The notes under the pieces were generated by a model. That model had not been told where the DNA came from. It worked only from the letters and a program-made list of their open reading frames with translations, and ran no database searches. A DNA stretch of 64,000 bases from Kalmusia sp. IMI 367209 (taxonomy: Eukaryota; Ascomycota; Dothideomycetes; Pleosporales; Didymosphaeriaceae), in contig JAPEUQ010000003.1 in the NCBI GenBank assembly GCA_027946365.1, positions 1,054,001 to 1,118,000 on the forward strand, written 5' to 3'. This document shows, piece by piece, positions 33,529-45,222 of this stretch (the stretch's first letter is position 1; the number at the start of each line of letters is the position of its first letter). A program made the position numbers and the translations under genes.

Positions 33529-34608
33529 GGCCGCTTCTGCTAGTTCCGACGTTCCGCAATGCCGTGTGATGCAATGTGCACGATTACAAAATATAGGTGT
33601 AAGGATATTAATTGGCGAAGAGGAAGAAGAAGCCGAAGAGACAGAAAGCAGTGCGCTTCGCCCCCGGCGTCAATTGTTGCAGGATCGAGAAGTGAATGGA
33701 TGGTGGGCAAATGATATGTAGTGTTCCTGGCAGGGTCAGCGACACGTGAACGGCCAAATTCCTCGCATACGATGCCCGCTTAGCGCGGCCTCGAGAGTGT
33801 TGGTGGATGAACTCACCTGGCAAAGGATGTTGGATGTGAGCGTGCGACCGTGAGGGGCGCATTATAAGATTCACAGGCCAAGCATCAGCATACCGTTGGG
33901 ACGCGCTCTATTCACGTTGCAGGTATGTGGAGCTCAGTTGCATGTGAAAGCCTGCCCTTCGGTGAGCATGCCCCATCAATGAGCGTGTCGGAACGTCGCG
34001 GTTAGTCAGCCCGTGTTGCACATCACTCTGCAATCCCCGCCCAAAGACCCCCGCCGACGTGGACGCACATTTGTTTGCAGATGTCGCAGCTGTCTCCCGT
34101 CTCCCGTCTCGATCTCGATGCATCTTTGGGCGTGTTTCCGGGTGGACATTGCACCGTCAGGTCTCGTGAGGCCACAGTAGCCACGGATGCGCGACGATCG
34201 GGAAGGTACGACGCGCCCCGATATTGCCTTCTCCGCATCAGCGCCCCTGTCATACATGGGAGAACATGCTTGGCCACATTGCCATCCCCCCCCGACGCGC
34301 CTCTTCTGAATTGGCCGTCACAGCTTCTACCTAGCAGCGTTGTTGTTATTGTGCAGCAGCCAGACTACTTTGTACGCGCCTAAGCAGCGTCGAGGCATCC
34401 AACTTCCGTTCGAGAGTGAAACACCAGACGTCATCGTCGAGCCTTCGGCTTCGGGGCAGTGCGCCAATCGATCCCTCAGACCAATCATAGGCGCGAAGCA
34501 TCAACACGTATCGAACTCGCAGTGCAGAGTAGAACTGTTGCCTTGCCGTGCCGTATTTACAGAAAGGACCCTTCAAGCGCTCAATCACTCTTCCCTCTTG
34601 CATCCAAC
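33529..34608. other. Divergent intergenic region
   Basis: 1,080 bases between the INSIG gene (minus) and the AAA ATPase gene (plus). Several short GC-rich frames overlap in all directions without protein signatures. A CCAAT pentamer occurs at about 34481-34485. Confidence 0.45.
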
Positions 34609-36499
34609 ATGGCTTCAGCGGATGATTTCACCTTCGTCGAGGGCGATGGCCCTAGCAGTCCGCCACAGCTCTTCCCCGACTTCCAGCAAATGATGGGTGG
34701 CAAAGGGGTGGATCTCGACTTGCAAATCGTCACAGCACTGCGGGAAAAGCATCCAGAGCTGACCGTCGTCGCTGTTCCTGGGACGAACGTAAACCTTCTC
34801 CAATTCGCCGCGGCAGGCTTCGCCCAAGCAGAGTTGGACGATGATAACGAACCTGTCATACGATGGCGGGGTTTTGTTGGGCCGTCTCACAGGGTGCGTT
34901 ATGTTTCGGTAGCTCGAACATCAAGCGATTCACACAAATGACTGGAGCTCTCATTCTGTGGAACAACATGTGCAACTGGACGCAAGTCCACTGGGTTGAG
35001 GACACTCGCTAATCAACGATTCGCTTGCTTAGGGCGGCTCCGGTCATCTTGCCGACTTGAACTTTTTTGCCAGATACAAATACACCTGGAACAATGAGCA
35101 CTTCATTCTGTACTTCGTCGTTCTAGGCTTGTCTTCGGTACAGTACATCCTGAAGGAGCCGAGAGGCAACGAGACGACAACTTCCCACTCTGCCGTGGTT
35201 GACCGGCTTCTGACCACGATCGGAGCTTGGCTCATCAAAGAAGAGCCGGCCATTTACGTGTATGACGGAGGCTGGATGCGTAGTACCAAACTATGGGATG
35301 AGGTCAAGAAGGCGAAGTGGGAGGATGTGATCCTCGATCCCAAGATGAAGAAGGCTTTGACCGAAGTTGCGAATAGATTCTTCGACAACGAAGACATCTA
35401 CAGAGAGTATGGGGTGCCTTGGAAGAGAGGCCTAATCTTTCATGGTCCTGTCGGTATGTTAACACTCGGATACGTTCTTGCCATGCCTACCAGCTTGGAT
35501 AGCGCTTGAGCGCACACGTGCATCGACTGACTCTATGTAGGAAACGGCAAAACCGTCTCCTTGAAAGCACTCATGCACACAGTTCAGGAACGCAAACAGC
35601 CAGTGGTCACTCTGTACGTCAAGCAGGCACCGTACGCATGGATGATCAGGTCCATCTTCCAGATGGCTCGCTCCATGACTCCATGCATGTTAGTTCTAGA
35701 GGATATCGATACGATTGTGACGAAGAGTACCCGCAGCTACTTCTTCAACGAGGTCGATGGGTTGGAGAACAACGATGGAATCCTTATGATTGCAACCACA
35801 AATCACCTCGATGAGCTAGATCCAGGACTCTCTAAGCGACCGTCACGGTTCGATCGGAAATATCTGTTCCCATTGCCAAACAAGAGCGAAAGAGCTCAAT
35901 ATGGTAAACGCCATCGCTTTCACCATGCAAAACAACGAGACTGACGAGTATTAGCACAATACTGGAGGAACAAGCTGAAGAACAAGAAGAGCATCGACTT
36001 TCCAAGCAAGCTGTGCGACGCGATCGCGGGCATTACCGAAGAATTCTCCTTTGCATACCTGAAGGAAGCCTTCGTAGCGACTCTGCTCGACTTAGCTCGG
36101 AGCCATGACAACGGCGAGGATGATGACGAGACAGCCGGGAATGAATCCGACGGGGAAGACGACCCGCTCGACAAATACGAGTTCTGGCGGGCTTTCAAAG
36201 CACAGGTCAAGATCCTTCGCAACGAGATGGGAGATGGTGGGGATTCCAGCGCAGGTACCACACTTGGGGCTTATGATGAGGGAATTTCTACCCTTGAATA
36301 CGAGGAGATGACGCCTCTGCTCGAAAAGGTGAGGCTGCAGGGCACATCGCAGTTGGAGGAGGCAGCCTCGCCCCGGGGCGCTGGCGCGGTACCGAGCCGA
36401 TTCGCGCAAAGCAGGTCGTCGAACGTCAGGCCTAATCAGATGTTTGCCCCGCTTGCGCACAGGAAGCTCAATGCGGGCGCGTGGGAGTGGGGCTTGTAG
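34609..36499 (+). CDS. BCS1-like AAA ATPase
   Basis: Predicted 537-residue AAA+ ATPase of the Bcs1-like group. Exons are 34609-34893, 35033-35453, 35541-35903 and 35955-36499; introns are 34894-35032 (GTGCGT donor), 35454-35540 and 35904-35954. All joins keep frame. Walker A is rebuilt across the second intron as GPVGNGKT. Walker B is MLVLEDIDTIVT, and sensor/arginine-finger blocks appear as IATTNHLDELDPGLSKRPSR and FDRKYLFPLP. The region before the ATPase (ADLNFFARYKYTWN) is found in a filamentous-fungal branch of the family. There is no clear N-terminal membrane helix or mitochondrial import signal, unlike Bcs1 itself, so a role in Rieske protein export is doubtful. The C-terminus is acidic, then low-complexity. 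Confidence 0.85.
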
Positions 36500-37493
36500 A
36501 TGGTAGTTCACGCATCTGGGGGAGAAGCTATAGGGCGTGTTGCGTGCGTGGCGGGCTGACCGTGGACACGGGTATAGAGCAGCGAGGCACTGATACAGGA
36601 TAATCGAGCACAGTACTGACAATGCCCGTTCTGCTACCACTCCGTGACCGTTCGAGAAGATGCGAAGATCGACGTCCTGAAGCGAGGGGGAGGGGGGGGG
36701 GCGTCCTCTCGGAAGTGGTGTCTGCGCCACGCGGAGGAAGGAGAAGCGGGTGCCGCCCTTCCAGAAGCCTTCCTCTTGCGGGACAAGACGCCTGGCGCTT
36801 TGCGGGCAACAAATGCCGCATTTGCACGGCATCAGAATCCATTTGAACGCTCCGGCACCAGCGACGCACGGTGCCCGTGCAGTTGCGCGATGACTTGGCG
36901 AGCTCACGCCCGCTAGGCTCGCCGGTGAGCCGTTTCAGGCGAACACGAGTCCTGTGATGCTCGCAGGGCACCGTCCAACACTGCCCACGGTCGCGCGACG
37001 GCGAACACAGCCTGTCGATTTACTAAATGCTATGCAGTCATCTTCACGACTTCCCAGGGAACGTGATAAGCCCGCAATCCACGACTGGAGCGGCCGCGTC
37101 CTGAGCACCGCGGCGAGGCATCTACGCTTGTTCAGCCGCAGGTATCCTAGAATGACCGGGGGCTACACTTCTGCTGCCAGGCTCGAGTATATTATGTTTG
37201 CGCCATTCTCAGCCCGTGCGACTGCCATTGCACTTCCGTCCTCTGCTCTCTTTCCTTTGCGTCGTCGGAGGCTTTCTTGGTGCACCACAGCGTCTTCTTT
37301 CTGTGTTTTTCTTTTGATGACACCACACGAGGTGGTGGGCTACCATCATCTCACAGGTGCCTAGCTTCAGTCGGTTCAACACGCGACGTACCACAGACTT
37401 GACCAGAGCCGCATCGCCCCTTTCCCCTCTCCAGGATCACACGCTTGGTCAATTCTTACCATACACATCCCATTCGCAGCGGCTGCCTCTGAC
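36500..37493. other. Intergenic region, promoter of the Zn-cluster regulator
   Basis: About 1 kb. Contains a G-rich tract at 36686-36701. A long minus-strand frame (36092-36907) overlaps the AAA gene end and was rejected as an antisense shadow. No gene supported. Confidence 0.45.
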
Positions 37494-39962
37494 ATGGCTT
37501 CCAGTTCGACGAGGATGTCCACACTGACGCAAGAGCTCTCGTCGGCGGAGGAGGGTTGGCAAGATCTCGTGGCCTGGGACGGCGAGCTATACGACCCGCT
37601 CTTCCAAGGCGACATGGGGATCGCGGCGACATCGAACGATAACATATATAATGGTTCCTTCACATCGACTGTTCAGGCTCCTGAAAGCGTAACGTCAGAA
37701 CAATCATATGTGCCTTCGACTGCAACATCAATCTTTGAAGGACCCTCTTCGTTCGACTATGCCGTTTCAAGACCACCATCCGTTACTGAAGGACCACCTT
37801 CATTCGGTCACGGCCACTCCTGGCTGAGCGGCTCCCCATCCTACACCACATCAGCCACTTCACCGCTAGCGGTACAAGCAGGGATACCATTCCAAGGGTC
37901 CTTCGATGCCTGTGAGACCATGTTGTCTCCTCAGCGCATGTCTACTGCGTCGCCCTTTTTCGACGCACAGAGTAATGGGTCATCGGGCTCTTATCAGACA
38001 GCATCGGCGTCTGGCATCTTCAATCCATACCTCGCAGGATCGCCTCACGCATTCAGCGGCCTCGATGTATATGCTTCACAAACTCTGGACAACGTTGGTA
38101 CTTGGGTTGAGCCATCTGTAGAGCCTATCATAGAGGTTCACCAAGAAGACGATGGCTTCGAGACAACCGGTACGATACCAATACCTATTCCTCAAAGTGG
38201 CCCACAGAGGTTCAGCAACACCTTCTCGTCACATCCCTGGATCGACCATTCATCTTACCGGTCTCCTTCTAGCCAGGCAAGAGCAATCACCATTCCCCAA
38301 CCGCACCCTCGCAATGCCGATGCACAGCAGGGGCAGCATTCGAGAGTGCCTTTAGAACGGCATCCGTCTCTAGGGAACCAGCCCCAGAATTGGTCTCGAA
38401 GGGTACCGCCTCTTCTGTCCGTTTCCCCCGAGCAGAGACGATTGCCCCGTAGTGCTCCACTCACGCGAAGCTTGTCGAACCCTCGACGAGGTAGAAACAG
38501 CAGGCTGTCAACGCCATCACCCACATCGACCAATTTCGGCTGGGTATCATATCAGCCGAATACGAATAATAGATTGGTCCCACTGGGAGCAGAAGGTGGC
38601 CGCGGTAGACGCCAAAGAGGACGCGTTGGAGCCTTGACCGCTCAACAGCGTAGTCATGCGGCATTGATGAGACTTATCGGATCCTGCTCCAACTGCAAGA
38701 AACGCAAAGAGAAATGTGATCCTGGAATTCCCTGCAAGTCCTGTCTGGATCATTTCAAGGGTGACCTCGTCAATCATCCCTGCCGCGACCGTCTGTTGTC
38801 TGATCTGGCCGGCGTTTTCTTCACTGAACGCCATGGCTGGCATCCAACTGCGAGAGCTCTTGAGGCTTGCGTTGGCAACTACCAAGTGCAGCCTGGGTTT
38901 CCTTTCTCGGTCCCTATTATCTTCGGTTTCGGGTCTGCTCTCAATATCCCTGTCTGTACTATCCAGTTTGATAATGCTGACACCGCGCTCTATCATGAGC
39001 ATATCATATATTCCTGGCCGCCAAGTGCTTCCTTGGGCGAGACACGTACTCACGCAGTCTTGCCTGCGATTCTGACTCCTGAAGCGATGTCTAACATCGA
39101 AGAGATGCTTGACAACCACCTAACCCTACTAGTCGACAAACATTTCAGCTCCTTTCCGTTGTTCTGCTCTCCGCTTCGGATCTTACGTCACGTATATGTC
39201 TTCTGTCGTTCGCTTCCAACCAACTCCTCTTACTCTCGACTGCTTCACCAAGCCTTGAAGCTTCTAGTCTTGGTTCACGTTGGCGGCGATATCACCCTCT
39301 CTCCGTCGCTCAGCGATCCCAATCTTGAGCATTTACTTCGCACGACGGTATCGGTCGAAGGGGTGATCCCTACACCATGCTTCATCCGTTCTCAATTTGG
39401 CTCGATTATGCCCCGACTAGCACTCAAGCTTATGAGAGAGGTCCTGCTATCTTTGGAGCAACTATTTCTCAACCGCGAATGCCATGAATGGCCCGCTGCC
39501 GTCGCTACGCTCATCGTCGTCCTGATGGTCGTTGAGAGCATACAATACCACGCGGCGAAACTTCCGTATCACCATTCACACGATTCGCCCATGGCACGAT
39601 CTCGGTCCAAGCAAGAACATGATTTCAGAGGCGACGATGAGGGTGTGAGACAGCTGCTAGACTTTTACTCTGCCTGCTTCTCTGGCTGCCATGCAAGGCT
39701 AGATCCGGACTGGCAAGGCGATGCCAAAGCCCTCGCACGCCCAAGCAATGCGAAGAGTGTCCAGGCCATGCCCGAAGATAAGTTCATCGAGAATATTCGC
39801 GGCGCCATCAGAGATGCCACGCCTGAGTACCTCGAGGCCAAAGCGACAGCAGAGAGGATGGGAGATGACATGAGCTACTTCTTCGATCGCCTCGCCGCGC
39901 GTTTGCTTGTGCTCAAGACGCACGACACGTCGGCGCCAGCGTCTCAGAATGACGTTGTTTAA
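37494..39962 (+). CDS. Zn2Cys6-type transcription factor
   Basis: Predicted 822-residue intron-free regulator. A Zn2Cys6-type DNA-binding cluster starts at residue 398 with CSNCKKRKEKC, then PGIPCKSC and a last cysteine in NHPC. The spacing is C-x2-C-x6-C-x5-C-x2-C-x12-C, so the last loop is longer than the usual 6 to 9. The cluster is mid-protein instead of N-terminal. The first 390 residues are Ser/Pro/Gln-rich and disordered, with an acidic start that could activate transcription. The C-terminal 400 residues are helical. The pattern (low-complexity half, central cluster, helical half) is seen in a group of Pezizomycotina regulators. Target genes cannot be told; its neighbours are not a metabolic cluster. 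Confidence 0.8.
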   Translation: MASSSTRMSTLTQELSSAEEGWQDLVAWDGELYDPLFQGDMGIAATSNDNIYNGSFTSTVQAPESVTSEQSYVPSTATSIFEGPSSFDYAVSRPPSVTEGPPSFGHGHSWLSGSPSYTTSATSPLAVQAGIPFQGSFDACETMLSPQRMSTASPFFDAQSNGSSGSYQTASASGIFNPYLAGSPHAFSGLDVYASQTLDNVGTWVEPSVEPIIEVHQEDDGFETTGTIPIPIPQSGPQRFSNTFSSHPWIDHSSYRSPSSQARAITIPQPHPRNADAQQGQHSRVPLERHPSLGNQPQNWSRRVPPLLSVSPEQRRLPRSAPLTRSLSNPRRGRNSRLSTPSPTSTNFGWVSYQPNTNNRLVPLGAEGGRGRRQRGRVGALTAQQRSHAALMRLIGSCSNCKKRKEKCDPGIPCKSCLDHFKGDLVNHPCRDRLLSDLAGVFFTERHGWHPTARALEACVGNYQVQPGFPFSVPIIFGFGSALNIPVCTIQFDNADTALYHEHIIYSWPPSASLGETRTHAVLPAILTPEAMSNIEEMLDNHLTLLVDKHFSSFPLFCSPLRILRHVYVFCRSLPTNSSYSRLLHQALKLLVLVHVGGDITLSPSLSDPNLEHLLRTTVSVEGVIPTPCFIRSQFGSIMPRLALKLMREVLLSLEQLFLNRECHEWPAAVATLIVVLMVVESIQYHAAKLPYHHSHDSPMARSRSKQEHDFRGDDEGVRQLLDFYSACFSGCHARLDPDWQGDAKALARPSNAKSVQAMPEDKFIENIRGAIRDATPEYLEAKATAERMGDDMSYFFDRLAARLLVLKTHDTSAPASQNDVV

Positions 39963-40663
39963 ATTTTTTTTTCTTTCGTTCTTCCTTTTTCCTCTTTGGT
40001 TCCGGTTTCTCTCTTCCTTTCTACCACTTTTTGCTGCGACCTGCTACGATATCAGACATGATGAAGATACGATCACCACGAACTGTCACGAAACGAAACG
40101 GCCGCTTTGTTCCCTTCTCTTCTTGTTGTACACTAGCGCTTGTACAGTATTCTCTATCCAGGCATCAGAGAAAGTAGGGATGTTGTTTGCGGCCCCATTT
40201 GGCCATGTACTCCTCTACTTCCTTCGCGTGGCTATTTTGAATGTTTTTCATCCGTTCTTAGTGGAGTTTGGTTCTATTTTCATCCTTTGGGCTCATCGTA
40301 CTAGCGATGCTCGGAATAGTGGTGCTGTCGCCAGGTACGTCACGGGCCTGTAGTGCAGGTGGAAGTGAATAAACGAGATAAAAATCTACAAAACGAATAG
40401 TATCCCATGAGTGCATTATCCTTATTATCATATGCGATATTAATTCCATTGTCCATCCACAACCCGAGCCTTGTTGCAGGCGAAGTGGCTCATGATCACC
40501 TCCTACCTGGACCCACAGATCCCACCATACATGCGGGTTCCCTTTATCTATCCCTTCCCAGCACCACTCCCCCCCAATGCAATGCAGTGCACCCGATGCA
40601 AAGCCCCTCTAATGCAACGCTAAACGGCAAAAGTAAAACACCTAAACAAAGGAGAAAGAAAAC
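39963..40663. other. Convergent intergenic region
   Basis: 700 bases between convergent stops. T-rich 3' sequence follows the regulator stop. No gene supported. Confidence 0.5.
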
Positions 40664-42265
40664 TCAAGAAAAAGCAGGCAATCCCGGACACTGCGCCTGC
40701 GACCGGTCATGTATCCGAAAGGCATGCGCCCTCGAAAACATCTCCTGCATGGCAAAGTAATGGGCAACGATGCCGCACAGCACCGCCACGTGCCAGATGT
40801 TATGGCTTGCGCCCAGGTAGTCGAATCTGCCGGGGAGCCAGCGCTCGGGCACGCGGGCGGCGTAGATGACGGCGCCGACGAAGTAGATGAGCATGCTGGG
40901 GATGGCGGGCATGTAGAAGGAGGCGGTGTAGTCGATGCCGTGGCTCACGATGAGCTGGCCAAAGGGGAAGAAGCACGTCAGGGCGAGCAGGACGTAGAAG
41001 GAGACGCGCAGCCAGGCGAGGTCGTTGCGGTTGAAGGTCGGGTTCCAGGGGAGGTAGACGCCGCCGATGCTGAGCACGGCGGTGAGCGTCATGTAGGCCC
41101 AGCGGGACGTGGGCTCGCAGTAGAAGGCCGTGTACTCGAACGTCATGATGGAGGCGCCGACGAGCAGGCTGATGCCCGTGTAGTCTATGCAGGCGTAGCG
41201 CTCCAGCAGCGTCTGGTGCGAGATGCCGTTCATGGTGTGCATGATGCAAGAGCACAGCAGGCACTTGCAGGCGGCAAAGAAGAAGATGGCGGCGATGACA
41301 ATGTCCGTCGTGGTGCTGGCGTGGAAGTTGATGTGCTGGGGGTAAAAGTAGAAGGCGAAACCGAGCATGACGACGAAGCCGAGGAGGTGCGTCCATATGT
41401 TTGTGGATTCGTTGTGTATGCCTGCAATGGAGCGGATGCAGGCCCAGTGGCCGTCGTAGAAGCGGTAGCCTGTGAGGATGTGCTCGTTTGCTTGCCAGGG
41501 CTCCGGGAGGTCTTCGTAGCGGATGAGGCCGTGTTCCTTTGCACGAGCGAGGGCGCGGTCTACGGCGAAGTCGATCTTGAGCTCGATGGACTGTCGCGCA
41601 CGATGCGCCTTGTGCAGGCCAGCATCGACGACGCCCCGTGCGCGCACCAATTCCTGGTTCACCGTCTCTATTCCTGCATCTCTGAGAGCGTACGCGCGTG
41701 CCTCCAGATCCGTCACCCAGTCCTCGATCAGCAAGATGCCTTCCAACACTTTCTCCGCTAATGTCTCTTTCGACTCCAGCGCATGTTGGTACCTGCCCTC
41801 CAGCGTCTCAACGAAGACAGCCGCCTGCCTCCGGCCGACCTCGATGGCACCGTCTGAGAACTTGGAGCATGATTCGCGCACAGCCAAGAGGGTAGAGTAT
41901 GCGTACTCGACGCCCGTGTCGAGCTTGAGCTGGCCGTAGGAGTCTATCCTGTCCAGTCTGCAGTTGAGTTCCGCGAGGAAGCCGCCGAGCTGAAAGATGA
42001 GTTAGCACCCGGAATGGCGCCTGAGGGATGCGGGTCGTCCACATACCAGAGCATGGAAATTCTCCGAGTCGACGCAAGGCGTGCCGCCGTGAATCAAGAA
42101 AGTCGCTGAGGGTCTGCGTGAAGGCTGCGGTTGCGGTCGCTGCAGCTCCCCTGCAGCAAAGGTACCGTAGCCTCGGTTCGCACGCAGCACAGTGGCATCC
42201 TCTCCTGAAGCCACCATGACCGAAGAGCTCTTCCCGCCACGGGTGCGGGAGCGAGCGCGGGGCAT
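40664..42265 (-). CDS. PAQR-family (adiponectin receptor/hemolysin III-like) membrane protein
   Basis: Predicted 514-residue seven-helix protein of the PAQR family, closest in layout to fungal Izh3, with a long cytosolic N-terminus. The yeast IZH genes affect zinc and sterol homeostasis. Exon 1 is 42265-42047, the intron 41990-42046 (GTATGT...CAG) and exon 2 41989-40664. PAQR signatures are NEHILTGYRFYDG and HNESTNIWTHLLGF, then HTMNGISHQTLLERYACIDYTG cut here into CIMHTMNGIS and YACIDYTG. The C-terminal NIWHVAVLCGIVAHYFA holds the expected metal-site histidines (SHNIWH; AHYFA). The N-terminal 190 residues include a helical, charged stretch. The membrane part uses many codons ending in G or C, which creates a long antisense open frame. 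Confidence 0.88.
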
Positions 42266-43148
42266 GGCCGGCTTTGTATATCTATAGCAAACACACTGAG
42301 GCTAGACCGGCGCTGTTGAGCTGACCATGGAGTGTGACGGGTGGCGCGCTGCGAATGGTTGTTGGTCGCACAAGACGCGTGGGCAGCCGAATCCGGCGGA
42401 TTGGTCGACGTCGATGCGGCGAGGTATGCGCGTGGGTCGAGCGAAAACGACCGGCAGCGGGGGGTTCAATTGGAGTTCGAGGAGGTTGGAGGGAGAGAGC
42501 AAGAGGGGTCACGGCGAGTGGTGAATGACGCACGTGGAGGCGTAGGCTTTGTCGGTGGGTTTCCTAGCCGTGCCTGTCGAGCCGCCAGGCGAAAAGGGTT
42601 CGCGGAACCAGCAAACATCGAAGCGCCGGCCCGCGGTCCTTTGGCGATGGGGCTCATGTGAATGCTTGGCCTGACTGCCGCCTCACCCGGCCATCTTGCT
42701 ATGTTTCCTGCTTGCCAATGCAACGCTGCTGGGCATGTTACTGCAGACCATGGAATCGCTGATCACTTAATGCGGATGTGATTTGCCTAGCAACGCTACC
42801 AAAAGCGTCTTCAGTGAGCAGGAATGTCGAAGTCGCTTTCCGAGCCATTGAGCCAGAACCGGCGATGCGCAAAGCGCCTTGGAACGCAAGAGTCCAAGAC
42901 CAAAACCAAGTCAGAACCTTTTTCAATCCGCACGCGATGGTGTATGCCGTACAGTCTCTCAATTTCACGGATACGGCTATACCGCAGATTTTCGCATGGA
43001 CATCCCTTCCACAGCCCTGTGGCCCAGAGTCCACTCACCGGAATATGTTCAGAGCTACGCATCGACAGCTCAGATCACGAGGCTGGGCTTTTCTCGAAAC
43101 GGATGGGAAGCTTTCGTTGCAATTGGATGCAGTTTGCTTCTTCTCGTA
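42266..43148. other. Intergenic region
   Basis: 880 bases upstream of the PAQR gene and downstream of the HET-domain gene. Overlapping short frames in both directions, none with recognisable content. Confidence 0.45.
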
Positions 43149-45222
43149 TCATAGCACCGTCCACTGCCTCGTTCCTACACCTTCGAAAGGTCCCAGCCCC
43201 TCTGCTGATCCTCCCTCTCTGTGATACCACAGCAACCCAATCCGCTCAGCTACGTTTCTTTTCCCTTCCATTTCTCTTAGTACAAGGCAGTATGTCTGCG
43301 AGCCTTTGAATTTCCCCACTTCATGCGCAGCAACAAGAGCAACGTGCACAACACCGGTCTCCGACTCTTCATCCAGACCAGCAAGACCGTAATGAAAATC
43401 TGGGGAGTAGAAAGGATCAAATAGACCGTATGGTTTGCAAAACGAGGCAATGAAACCCGTGAGTCTGCTGTCGCCGCTGAATCTGCTAGTACCGCTGACA
43501 TTTAGAGAGATTTCACAGCTATTGCCGTGGTATAAGTTGAACCCTTTCCCGCGGTAACACTCCCGAGGCAATACAACTTGGATGCTAGGCGCGACCAGTG
43601 CGAGAACTCCAGACACAATTTGACCGAAAGGCTGTTCTGGAGCTACAGGCACAATGATTCCGCTCGCTTTCGCAAATTCTTCAGTCTGTGCCCGTGGGTC
43701 TAGGTGGTGCTTCACTGGCGGCATATGGGGACTGTAGATAACTTTGCCTAGGATGGACGCCCATGACCAGCTTGGCGCACGCCATTGCGTAGGTCTCGAT
43801 ATCGGCCCTTCTTCTTCCGACCTTATCCAGAGGAGGTCCCAAACGAGGGTATCTTGCCACAGCCCGGCGAGATATGTGCTTTTCTTCTCTGCCGCAAACC
43901 TCTGCGCCAGACCTTGCAAAGCCGGAAAGATGTCCGTCGGAAATGTCAATTTGCGAGACGTGTACATGCGCACGATCTTTCGCCAGAGTTGAGTAGGAGT
44001 CAATACACTATGCATCGCCAGCGAGCTGGAAAGCGAGTCTTGCTCGAACATCCGATGAGGTGCGTCAGCGTGCGACGGGGCACACTCGCAAGTGAGTGCG
44101 TGTTGGCACTGATATACGAGCTCATCAGCCGTAAAATGGACGGTTCTTCGAGACAGAAGCATCTCCTGCAATGCCCAGCCCCGGGTCAACAATGGCGGTG
44201 TATCATCAAGTGAATGTGTGTTCAAACGTCGACGAACAAAGACCTTGTGATCGGAATCGCGAAATGAGAATCCCCGAGAATGGTCGCCTGGGGTCGAAGC
44301 GTAGAAGAGTCCTTCAGTCGAGTCGCAGGCCGAAGTCGCGGATATTGTGAGGGAACAATTCTGGTATATGTCTGCCATCAAGGAACCTTCATGTCGCCAG
44401 TCGTCGACATTGTCTTGAATGATGCACAGTGAATCGATCCACAAGTATCGAAAGCCTAAGTAATAAGTGACTGTGATAGCGTCCCGGAAGGTTTGTGGTA
44501 AGCTCTCCCAAGCAATGTTGTGTTTGTGAGCTTTCAGAGTCGATTTGGTGGTGGTTATCGGCTGCATGCCACCCCAGCAATGACTCAGACAGACATACTC
44601 GCCGAACTCTTCCCTTTTCGTTTCTCTCAGCCTCACATCTATCGGTCCAGTGATGTGTAAGACCCGACTTGGGAGGCGTTGGGGAGCTGTCGTGCCAATC
44701 GTTCGTCGACAAAAAACATGTCTGGAGGAGCGTTCACAGCGTGCCATCCGTCTCTTCAACCACGATAGAGCCTTCGCTGATCCTGTGTCGCCAGCGATGT
44801 TTCGGATGCGACCCGGTATCGAATCATCGTCTAAGTAATGGTGAGTTTACTAGGACCTGTTGGATTTAGCATGTGGCGCACCCACCGTCAAGATCTGTGA
44901 ATATTTCAAGCTCGTCATGATTCACCCCCGAGAGTTTGCCCCTGCTAGTAATACTGAGCAAGAGAGGTGTTCCAGGTCGTTCCAGGCTTAGTACGGCTCG
45001 CCAGTTGGCAGCGATTTTGTCTCTTGGGTAGTAGGAGGAAAGAATAGCCATCAACAACGCGCAGCCTTTGCATAAAGGATTTAGTTCACCAGTCGAGAAT
45101 CGGAACGGACGGTTTCTCAAATTGAAACAGAACTCGCAATAACAGCTGGATGCTGCGAACGGCCAGGACAAGGTGTGAGGACTGACGGTACTCTGCACGC
45201 CAACGCGTGCTGTCTCTCCCAT
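43149..45222 (-). CDS. HET-domain (heterokaryon incompatibility) protein
   Basis: Predicted 672-residue HET-domain protein of the common cysteine-motif N-terminal type. Exon 1 is 45222-44886, the intron 44831-44885 (GTGGGT...TAG) and exon 2 44830-43149. The splice gives a continuous frame into IPGRIRNIAGD and WLKRRMARC. HET motifs are LPSRVLHI, then YVCLSHCWGG, YLWIDSLCIIQDN, MADIYQNCSLTISAT, TRGWALQEMLLSRR and VYQCQ. PSWSWASI appears near residue 450, followed by a degenerate C-terminal domain. Exon 1 codes for a Cys-bearing region (CEFCF and CKGCALL) that may bind metal. It looks intact, unlike the second HET-domain gene. It lies head-to-head with the gene at 45994. Confidence 0.85.

Noticed and set aside
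36686..36701. G-rich tract upstream of the Zn-cluster regulator, considered as a G-quadruplex or regulatory element
   Set aside because: One long G run with few interruptions in an AAA-gene 3' region; nothing else supports a specific role.
36092..36907. 271-codon minus-strand open frame
   Set aside because: Opposes the last exon of the AAA ATPase gene and has the Cys/Pro/Arg-rich composition of a random GC-rich frame.
40709..41761. 350-codon open frame on the plus strand
   Set aside because: It is exactly antisense to the PAQR gene, is rich in Gly/Ala/Val/Asp from complementing GC-rich codons and has no domain. The minus-strand PAQR motifs are unmistakable.
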